Positions 1 through 8,551 of a DNA stretch of 64,000 bases are shown here, piece by piece. The notes beneath the pieces were generated by a model that had not been told where the DNA came from, did not search any database, and saw only the letters and a list, made by a program, of their open reading frames with translations. The stretch comes from Takakia lepidozioides. Its lineage: Eukaryota; Streptophyta; Takakiopsida; Takakiales; Takakiaceae. Position 1 is the first letter of the stretch. Each line of letters starts with the position of its first letter. A program made the position numbers and the translations under genes. The stretch spans positions 55,134,042 through 55,198,041 of the forward strand of contig CM060734.1 of assembly GCA_030704615.1 (NCBI GenBank), written 5' to 3'.

Positions 1-2078
1 CCCCAAATGAAGAGGCACGATGCAAAATTTGTGATTTTGGGATTCAAGAGGCTTACCGTCGTCATAAAAGCTCCCCACTGTCTGTATCTGAAGTGCCAGA
101 AAACCAACCAGTCCTCCAACTCCTTCAGGTGGATACCAGCAGCAGCACCAGAGGAGAACCACCAAGCCCGGATTGCTTGGTAAGTGCTCTCAGCTTCTCC
201 CATTGAGTTGGCATTTTTGTACTTGAGACAGAGCCTTCTGTGCTCCAACTGAAGGTCAAGGCGAATGCAGCGCTTTATATGACGTGCCAGAGATTGACTC
301 CAATGGAAGAGGCATGTGCGCTCCTTATTTTCCATTGGGACCTTAGGATCCCCCGAACCAAACACGCGCCGCACTACATTGAAATTTGCCTGTGCACTAT
401 CAGCCATGAAGCCCGCAAAATTTGTGTTCTGTACTCCATTGTGCTGCATGACGGCCAGGAGCGAATTCCACATGAGCATCTGGGATTCAGTGTCCTCCGA
501 CTGCATATCACAAATTGCTATTGAGAGCACACACTGGTACGCTGGATCATACACATGGCACGCCATGGTTGTCCAACCCTTCACCCGTTTGCAGTGATCA
601 AACATCAACCAACATTTAGTCAAATCTCCTCCAGGTTGCATTCGGCGGACAATGCTCACACCACTGCCTTCGCCCACTGCAGACATCTTGAACAAATATA
701 CCTTGGACGAGCCCTGGCCAGGGAAGATACTGTTTTGAATGAATTCATAGCAACTTCTCCGTTTGAGGTCCATAATGTTGTCCATGAATCCAGCAGTGCC
801 TGTGCCGACTCTGAGTGCATTCACCTGGTTTCGAATATTGGGAGAGCTCAACACGGAGAAATGGTCCATCACTGCATCAAGCGAATCTGCATCCAGCATT
901 GGTTGTGTCGAATCCCCTTTACCCAGTATGTGTTTTTCCAGGAAAGCCTTGCTAGCTGCAAGCGCTATAGCAGAAGGTGTTGTACAAGGGGCATTGTGGA
1001 ACTCCTGCTTCAGCAGATTTCTAGCAATGTCCACGCTATCCCTGGAACTTCCTTTGGACACAGGATGCTCGTGTGCACCCATATGAATGCAAGCACGAGT
1101 CATTGTCTTGCATCGGTGTGCCACCTGGTACATACGAGCGTGGCACACAGAAACACAGGACGGGGAAAGTTTGCAGAACCTACACACAAAAGTATTGGTC
1201 TTTGGAGGGGCAAGTCCTGGGGTGAAAGGATTCAGGGGCACACCTTCCCACTCACTTTCGTTTGGTTGAGCGCTGTTTCTCAGGCGAGGGCAAGATATAT
1301 TCAGGCACTTGCAATGCCCAACGCAAACCGACCTTCGAAATTTCAATCCAATGTCGTTGTGGATGTTTGACGTTTTTGTCCTGCACCAAGGGTGTCCGTC
1401 ATGTTTCTTGTCCATGCCCTGCAGAAGCCCAGCCAGTCCATTGGAAGACGTTGGAGGGTTGAGCTCAAACAAGATGTCCCCATCAAACTCTGCTGGCACG
1501 TATTGAACCCGCTGCACACGAAGGGACTCCCAATCAACAAAACGCAGCTCGCTCTTGCACCCAAGCACCCCTGCGAGGGCTTTCAATTTTGGAATGACAC
1601 TCGTTATCTCTTGCAATTCGGATTCATCCAAGAATGGAGTCTGCATTGGCGGAGGAATCTCAGAAACATCCTCCGAGGACGAGTCTGAAAGAGTCACGAA
1701 TGTAGTGGATGTGCTCACCTCTTGTTTCACATGAACTGTGCCCTTTTGCTGCACGACCGATGCTACAGTTCCAGGGGTAATGACTGATCCTGCTGATTGT
1801 CTTCTCTCTTTTCCAAAGACACGGTATGTGCCTAGAAGGACTCTCCACTTCCTTCCACACTCGCCAACCAATGGTTTCTCCAAATGTCCAGAATCCAAAT
1901 TCCCATCCTCGTCATACACCTCTTTTTGAACAAGCAGAGAACCCAATTCCAGTGGGAACACTGTAACCAGCTCATCCTCATGAACAACTGCAAACCCATC
2001 GTCGTCTGCAGTGGCAGTCAATGGAAGACTACCTGCATTGGAATGAAATCGGGCCAGTCTATCTCGCTCCCTGGACAT
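1..2078 (-). CDS. MULE-like DNA transposase, module copy 1 (runs off the left edge)
   Basis: An open frame runs from an ATG at 2078 to base 3 without a stop (692 codons); an in-frame TAG at 2085-2087 lies just upstream of the ATG. The first ~225 residues are acidic and low in complexity. Near residues 225-265, DGHPW is followed by a Cys/His cluster (CVGHCKC..C) reminiscent of the WRKY-GCM1/FLYWCH zinc fingers often joined to Mutator-like transposases. A second Cys cluster and IHMGAHEHPV follow near residue 335, like the GxHxHP motif of MULE proteins. Candidate catalytic acids are D494 (LMFDHC, before VKGWTTMACHVYDP) and D560 (MADSAQ); C589-x2-H592 (CLFHW) fits the MULE C/H motif. The third acid would lie beyond the edge. 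A shorter relative is at 39975-40736. Seen: the open frame, motifs and paralogy. Inferred: the transposase role. It could be a domesticated derivative; the intact frame suggests recent activity or selection. Confidence 0.6.
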   Translation of the reverse strand, partial: MSRERDRLARFHSNAGSLPLTATADDDGFAVVHEDELVTVFPLELGSLLVQKEVYDEDGNLDSGHLEKPLVGECGRKWRVLLGTYRVFGKERRQSAGSVITPGTVASVVQQKGTVHVKQEVSTSTTFVTLSDSSSEDVSEIPPPMQTPFLDESELQEITSVIPKLKALAGVLGCKSELRFVDWESLRVQRVQYVPAEFDGDILFELNPPTSSNGLAGLLQGMDKKHDGHPWCRTKTSNIHNDIGLKFRRSVCVGHCKCLNISCPRLRNSAQPNESEWEGVPLNPFTPGLAPPKTNTFVCRFCKLSPSCVSVCHARMYQVAHRCKTMTRACIHMGAHEHPVSKGSSRDSVDIARNLLKQEFHNAPCTTPSAIALAASKAFLEKHILGKGDSTQPMLDADSLDAVMDHFSVLSSPNIRNQVNALRVGTGTAGFMDNIMDLKRRSCYEFIQNSIFPGQGSSKVYLFKMSAVGEGSGVSIVRRMQPGGDLTKCWLMFDHCKRVKGWTTMACHVYDPAYQCVLSIAICDMQSEDTESQMLMWNSLLAVMQHNGVQNTNFAGFMADSAQANFNVVRRVFGSGDPKVPMENKERTCLFHWSQSLARHIKRCIRLDLQLEHRRLCLKYKNANSMGEAESTYQAIRAWWFSSGAAAGIHLKELEDWLVFWHFRYRQWGAFMTTVSLLNPKITNFASCLFIW

Positions 2079-2905
2079 GTTTTCCTACGCTGACCGAAAC
2101 TTTCGATTCACAACGGAATCCCCGAACTGATAGCCCGGAATTCTCGAAAGAGGATCCACCACAAAAAAAATTGAGGTCAACAAAGGTCGCACTAACCCAA
2201 AGGCTGCGGGCGATGCATCAAAAGGATGTAGGAATGACATGCACTGAACTTCGCAGACAGCCACGCTGAGAGACACCAACTAGAAAAACTGTTTTCAAAT
2301 ACAGGAAGCCACAAGAAGCCGTGCTGTTTTTGGATGAAAAACAAACCCTGAACATGACATGAAACCATCCTTTATGGAAAGACGGCAACAACCCTGGAGA
2401 GCAGTAAACAGGAAGACCCCGAATGTAATGAGGTTGTGCCATGCCAGAAGAGCACAACACAAACACTGACACTCCAAGAGTCACCTCGCACGGATGTGTG
2501 CAACACAAGATCATTTCCGACACAACCCTTTATACCGAATGACCCCATGGCGACGATGACGGCAAAATGCAAAGCACAGGGCAGGCAGTACGACACACGT
2601 GGATGCATATGTGAAGCACAACATTTATGGCGAATCTGCAAGAACTGCTCCAAATTGAACTAGCATTAGATTTCTACGGCACTTCCGAATTTGAAACAAT
2701 GCAAGAAGGCCGCCATATATTGGCAGGCGTCGAAGTACATTTGACATATATCACAAGTACATGCAATGGATGTACATATTTTCTAGCACTTTATTTCTTG
2801 AATAATACAAAGACGCCGAAATGGATGAATTCCGTTCGCACACAATAACAACACCCGCATCCAAATACGGTTGACAATGTCCAATTTCGATTTTGGTTAC
2901 ATGCA
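2079..2905. promoter_or_regulatory. Divergent intergenic region of module copy 1
   Basis: This 827-bp stretch separates the start of the minus transposase-like gene from the start of the plus ParB-like gene, so both promoters should lie here. Short frames on both strands are not conserved in copy 2, and I see no clear TATA box or terminal inverted repeat. Copy 2 has a comparable gap of about 0.8 kb between its divergent genes. The regulatory role is inferred from layout only. Confidence 0.35.
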
Positions 2906-5900
2906 ATGGCAACCCTTGTTGCAAACGTCAAACTGGAGAGCTCTAGAGGCATCGTGGGGAGCCCTTGTTTCCAGCGGAGGAGGAAGAGAAGGAAGTCATT
3001 ATACTTCACGAGCTCTAGAAACAGGAATAGAGCCAGATATAGAATGAGGATGGAAAGAGTGGCCGAAGAGGAAAAGGCGGAAGAAGAGGGCAAAGAGGAA
3101 AGTTCGGCGATGGAAGAGCAGGAATCCGGAGAAGAACAGCAGTCTGCCATAGTTCCAAGAACAGATGAGGAGGACACTGCATCCGAGGGAGAGGCAGACG
3201 CCGAAGATGATGTTGACGCTGGCCTCACGAAGAACCTAATAGTGGAAGAGAGGATAGGGGAGATGCTCCAGAACATGCGAGGCGTGGAGAGCAGTCCGAA
3301 GCGCAAAGGGTCCCCGGCGATTGGGGAGTCTTCTGGAGCAGCCAAAAAAAAGGTACAATCTTTGAAACCCACATTTGTGCTTCATTGCTGATGTGAACCC
3401 AAGTTGAGATTCTATTTTGATATGAACATAGTCTACACACGGCATCTCTGCCAGGTTGCATCAATCGCGAACAAGAAGCTCAAACAGTGTGCGTTGATGC
3501 ACACTGTTTGAGCCTTCCATTTTGCTGGCTTGTTGATGTGCGAAACGGCCAAATTGGGGAACTAGGGCAGGTTCAATCCACCACGAATTGGAAGCTGAAA
3601 CAGTGTGCGTTGGCGCACACTATTTGAGCCCCGCATTTTACTTGGTTGATGGTGTGTAAAACGGCCAGATAGGGCCACTATGCCCGGTTCAATCCTCCAC
3701 TATTTGGCAGCTCAAACAGTGTGCGTTGGCGCACACTGTTTGAGCCCACCTTCTCATTGATTTTTCATCTGAAAAACGGCCACAAACGGCATGTATTTGA
3801 GGATCAATCATCACTTACATGGTAGCTCAAACAGTGTGCGTCAACGCACACTCTTTGAGCTCACCTTGTCATTGCCTTTGTCATCTGAAAATCGGCCACA
3901 TAGGGTATGAATTTGAGGATCAATCATCACTTACCTGGCAGCTCAAACAGTGTGCGTTGGCGCACACTATTTGAGCTACCCTTATCATTGCCTTTTTCGT
4001 TTGAAAATCGACCACATAGGGCATGTCTCTGAGGATCGATGAACACTTATCTGGCAGCTCAAACAGTGTGCGTTGGCGCACACTGTTTGAGCCCACCTTC
4101 TCATTGATTTTTCATTTGAAAAATGGCCACAAACGGCATGTATTTGAGGATCAATCATCACTTACATGGCAGCTCAAACAGTGTACGTCAACGCACATTG
4201 TTTGAGCTCACCTTGTCATTGCCTTTGTCATCTGAAAATCGGCCACATCGGGTATGAATTTGAGGATCAATCATCACTTACATGGCAGCTCAAACAGTGT
4301 GCGTTGGCGCACACTGTTTGAGCTAACCTTATCATTGCATTTTTCGTTTGAAAATCGGCCACATAGGGCATGTCTCTGAGGATCGATGAACACTTATCTG
4401 GCAGCTCAAACAGTGTGCGTTGGCGCACACTGTTTGAGCCCACCTTGTCACTATTTTTTCCCTGTGAAATTCGGCAATACAGGGCATGTCTCTGAGGTTC
4501 AATGTACAGTTACCTGGCAGCTCAAACAGTATGCGTCAACGCACACTGTTTGAGCTCACCTTGTCATTGCCTTTGTCATCTGAAAATCGGCCACTAAGGG
4601 CTTCTCTTTGAGGTTCAATGAACACTTACCTGGCATGTCTCTGAGGTTCAATGAACACTTACCTTGCAGCTCATACAGTGTGCGTCAACGCACACTGTTT
4701 GAGCTCACATTTTCTTTTTTTTTCATCTGAAAAATCGGCCACTAAGGGCTTTTCATTGAGGTTCAATGAACACTTACCTGGCATGGCTTTGAGGTTCAAT
4801 GAACACTTATCTTGCAGCTCAAATAGTGTGCGTCAACGCACACTGTTTGAGCGCACCTTTTCTTCCACACATGGCCTGTCTGCCATGCTCAAACACCATC
4901 GTCTCATGCCTCACTCTTATATCAATTTGAATGGACAACCGTGCAGGAGAAGATGCAAAGTGTGGCGGAGGAGATCCCTTCGGGGCTGGGGAAGGAGATT
5001 ATTGTTGATGTTGACGATGAGTTCTATGAAAGCAAAGCCGCTGAGATGCTGGGGGGTCAGAAGGTAAACTCTCAGCTTGTGGTGCAAAGTATGCTTGCCC
5101 CGGGTGGGAGGTTGAAGATTCCCCTGTGTAGGATGGTTTCCATGCCCGTCGTTCGATCACCCCTCATCAAGGACATTCTCAAGCTAGAGGCCGAGTTTGT
5201 TCATGGGTATTTGGATGGATCCGTAGTGTTTTACGTTTGTACAAAGGATTCCAGAGGCAATGAACTCCTTGTGGATGAGTCAATCGTGGACTCCTAGGAT
5301 CCTATTTGGAGACAGGTGAACAAATCCTTCGAACTTCTTCTCTCCAGGAAACCTTCCACCCAGGCATTCTCGGGGAAGATGTTTCACGTTTGGGATGGGA
5401 ACCACCGGTTGCTTGCATGGATGGCTGTCATTGGGAGGCTGCACTCACAGGAGGAAGAGTGGCATTACTCTGTTCGATCGATGGTGCTGGATTGTGAGGG
5501 GAACATGATGGGTCTTCTGACGGCAATGAATGATGTGAACAGGTTGGTTTCTCATTCTACATGTTCCACTTGTAGTTCCGTGGTTCTTTGATTAAAGTCC
5601 TTGAATTTCATTCTGACTTTCAGATATCATTCTGCAGAGGAACGGAGACATCGAATGTCAAAACGAGTTTGGTTCACACACTATATAGGATACAAAGGAT
5701 CGGGCAGATGCCCTTGACCAACTTCAAGACCATCCTTTCAGCAGAGACGTACAAGAAGTGCAAAAGCTCCAAGACATCGGAAACGTGGTACTCGTTGACA
5801 CGTGAGGCTTTCATGGAGTACATGTACACGGTGAGATACATCTTCCTTCATCTGCCCTTTCCATATTCCTGCTTCCACATGTTTGTTTCTGTTTGTTTCC

Positions 5901-8390
5901 CTTGCCCTTGGGTTGATGCAACTCTCGTGCATTCCCTTGCAGCAAGACATTGCATATGCAGGGGAGCGTGGCAAACTGGATTACTACAGGTCAACCCCTG
6001 AGGAGAGAAGGACAGTAAAGGGGTTGAGAGTCACATCCAGAAAGAGATGACCGCTACAAGAAGGACTATAATGAGTGCTTTTGTGAAGCAGTTGAGAATT
6101 GCCGACCCATCATTCGGATCGCAGTTTCTCCTGGAGATAAAAAAAACCATTATAACAAGCCAGGCAAGCCAGAGGTGGCCCAGAAGAAGTTACACAGGTT
6201 GTCTACCGCCGTTGTGTCTTCAGAACAGAAGGTGAAGTGGCTACAAATATGGAACTCCGATCCCACAGTTAGGGATACCCACATGTTCCCCAGGCCGGAG
6301 AAAGAGAAGAAGACCCAGCGTGTCATTCCTATCAGTGACAATGTGCTGGACACATGGCTTCAGTTTGTTCTCATGGAAGAGAATTGCTTGGACAAACATC
6401 CAGATTTCGTGGACCTCTGGCTTGTCCCTGCTGGCAACCAGACCATGTTTACTACTGGGATCTTGCATGACTGGGGCCCAGACCATCTTTCTTCTTGTGG
6501 TTGGTATTTGGATTGCCCTCTTTCTGAGACCCCAGCTCCGGAGATGTCTTTGAGGAGAGAGAATGAGCGAATTGCAGCCACTGCCGCAGCAGCCGACCTC
6601 GACATTCATGAACGAGATTTGAGGACTCTTGCAGAGAAGGAGCCTCCCGCTTAGGATACCCCGGGTAGAGGTAGAAAGGCAAAGGGAAAAGATGTTGCTG
6701 GTGTTGTGGGGAAAGGAAGGGGTAGAGGGAAGGTGGCACAAGGGCAGGGAAGTGTTGCAGATATTGGCCCAGTGGTGCATGTTCAGCAGACTCCACCGCA
6801 TGGTAGGGGATCCGTGAGAAAGAACAAGGGGGTGGTTGATCCCAAGGACCCGTACCATGAAGTGGAACATCCGATGAGGGTCATTCGCCCTACCAGGTTG
6901 GAGATGGCCTACGTCGGATTCCTTGCCATGATGGAGTCCAAGAAATTTGATTACAAGGGCGAGCCATCACCAGTGTGGGAGAGGATTGTGGAGTTCCTTG
7001 GCACGGTGCGTGTTCTCTTTTGCTTCTTCTCTGCTGTGGGCATGGATCGTTTCAATCCTCTTGAGTATTCCATTGTAATTTTGTTTGCAGGCTAAAATGA
7101 CCAAATCCTGGGTGAACGGGAAGGAGAAGCAATATGCAGCCGAACTCATAATCTTGGACATCCCTGATGGGTTGGCAGTCCCGGATGTCCCTCCATCGGA
7201 TGCTGTCCGGGTTGGAATGCTTTTGATGAGCGCTACTGGCGGTGGGTTTTCTCCTTTTGCAATTTTTTCCTATCTGATGCAGGTGTTTTGGTGCTCATAC
7301 AGTCCGCTGACGTTTGCTGTTGCCGTGCACTTGCCAGCTATTTGAAAGCCTCGGGCATGAGAGTCCTGAAGACATGGAATTGTGTGAACAGCATGTACCT
7401 TACGAAGGGGGATTGTCCGGGAGAGATGGTAAATTTGCCTTCTTCTTCCTCTTCTTGGTGGTTCTCGAATGGAGTTGTGTAGGTCGCTCGAACTCATATG
7501 TAGGGGCCTGATTTTTGAAGCTTCTTAGTTCCTTGTGGATGTGTTGTTCACAGACTCGTTTGTTTGAAGCTGTTTGTCTCGTCCGAGTGCATCCACCAAC
7601 GACTCCGGCCGGCATTTCGGAGTTCGCCATCACTCATGGGGGCAAGTTCATAGACGACAGGACAGATCCTCCCACGGATGACATGCACCACAACTACGTC
7701 GACAACAACGTCTGCTTGCGAAGGGGGGATGGGGTTCCTTGGAGAGGGGCGAGGGAGAGGAGCCCGGCTTTCATTCAAACGATTGTGGAGTGCTGCACCT
7801 ACACAGACGCCAGAGTTCTGGATTTGTCAATGGCACAGGTTCGTCTCTTCAACATTCAGATTTCATGAGGTTTGATTGAGCTTGCACTTTCAGTACTTCC
7901 CACCGTTCCAAATGTGTCTTCAATGTCTGCTTCCTTCATTCTATTCTACTGCAGGTGCTTCGTACCACGCTTGCAAGGCCAGTGCGCGACATCTCTTTGG
8001 GATTGAAGGGGATGCTGAGATTTACAAGAACCTCCTGATGGGTTTGGGTGGACACACTTCTCAAGTCCTTCCGAAGCCTCGTCCCGCTGATATTGATACA
8101 GAGGAGACTTCCGACAAGGAGCTGGACTCCAACTTTGCCTGTGAGTAAGTTCAACCTGTGGATGCTTGCATTGTTGTTTCAATATCGAGAATCACTGTTC
8201 TTGAGGCAAAGTTCACATGGCAGACATCCTCTTCGTTGGACTTGTGTATTGCATATTGTGTTCTGAATGGGTTTTTGTCGACATGTGCAGGAGTCCGCGT
8301 GCTTCCACTTGCCCTCCAGGGTTATCACACCTATTTGGACTTCTTTCCAGTCCTCCTCGGTCTTGCGTGCTACCTGTCTATGTGGAGGGA
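2906..8390 (+). pseudogene. ParB-like domain / amino-methyltransferase-like gene, module copy 1 (broken)
   Basis: Proposed exons are 2906-3352, 4947-5542, about 5624-5830, 5943-7005, 7091-7241, 7283-7428, 7554-7838, 7955-8140 and 8291 to about 8390, mostly with GT-AG borders. Exon 1 gives a basic KRRKSLYFTS segment, an acidic stretch and a PKRKG..KKK nuclear-signal-like tail. Exon 2 holds a ParB/sulfiredoxin-like domain: IPLCRMVSMPVVRSP, then WDGNHRLLAWM and LLTAMNDVNR. The 3' exons follow the order of beta-class amino-methyltransferases: LIILDIPDG in place of the LI.DPPY motif IV, a GGVLVLIQS strand, then RVLDLSMA..GASYHACKASARHLFGIEGD in place of motif I and its flank. Breaks are TAG at 5295-5297, a frame change near 6045, TAG at 6652-6654 and a one-base phase problem at the 7838/7955 junction. 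A copia element truncates the 3' end. ParB-methyltransferase fusions are known in bacteria and phages; presence in a plant element is inferred from motifs alone. Confidence 0.55.
3478..4852. repeat. Tandem array of twelve 36-nt palindromes at ~116-bp period (intron 1, copy 1)
   Basis: Hairpins start at 3478, 3594, 3710, 3825, 3941, 4057, 4172, 4288, 4404, 4520, 4669 and 4817. Each has 15-nt arms (GCTCAAACAGTGTGC and its complement, near-perfect) around a 6-nt loop. Spacing is 115-116 bp for the first ten; the last two intervals (149 and 148) contain an extra copy of a ~33-bp flank (CTGAGGTTCAATGAACACTT). Units 3-5 and 6-8 match better than neighbouring units do, giving a ~347-bp higher-order trimer. 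Loop sequence is GTTGGC or GTTGAT in seven units and GTCAAC in five. The array fills the intron 3353-4946, just before the ParB-like exon. Confidence 0.92.
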
Positions 8391-8526
8391 TATTCTAAGC
8401 CGGATCTATTCTAAGTATCTAGAATATCCAATAGCTATTCTAAGCCGCATCTATTCTAGGTATCTAAAATATCTTTAGAACGGATGATGAGTTGAACCTA
8501 AAAGTTCATCCATCCTAATTCTAACA
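8391..8526 (-). repeat. Copia 3' LTR, truncated
   Basis: Matches 11803-11934 of the intact 5' LTR with a few substitutions and a small indel (TTAG near 8475). The outer 211 bp are absent and the left border abuts the last recognisable exon of the ParB-like gene. The loss must postdate insertion, because the LTR adjoining the purine tract is otherwise in place. Confidence 0.88.
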
Positions 8527-8551
8527 CTCCCACTCAACGAAACATCCGTTA

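Noticed and set aside
763-1506. Plus-strand frames at 555-1370, 763-1086 and 1262-1506
   Set aside because: They are antisense shadows of the continuous minus-strand transposase-like frame, which has the conserved copy in 40 kb.
3478-4852. CRISPR-like array
   Set aside because: Regular spacing and palindromic repeats, but the spacers are homologous to each other, the repeat unit is 116 bp and the setting is a plant intron.
3478-4852. Rho-independent terminators
   Set aside because: The hairpins lack a following T-tract, are repeated twelve times and lie in a eukaryotic intron.
5250-5345. Short intron removing the TAG at 5295
   Set aside because: The only candidate borders would give an intron of about 45 nt (about 39 nt in copy 2), shorter than normal plant introns; kept only as a possibility in the findings.
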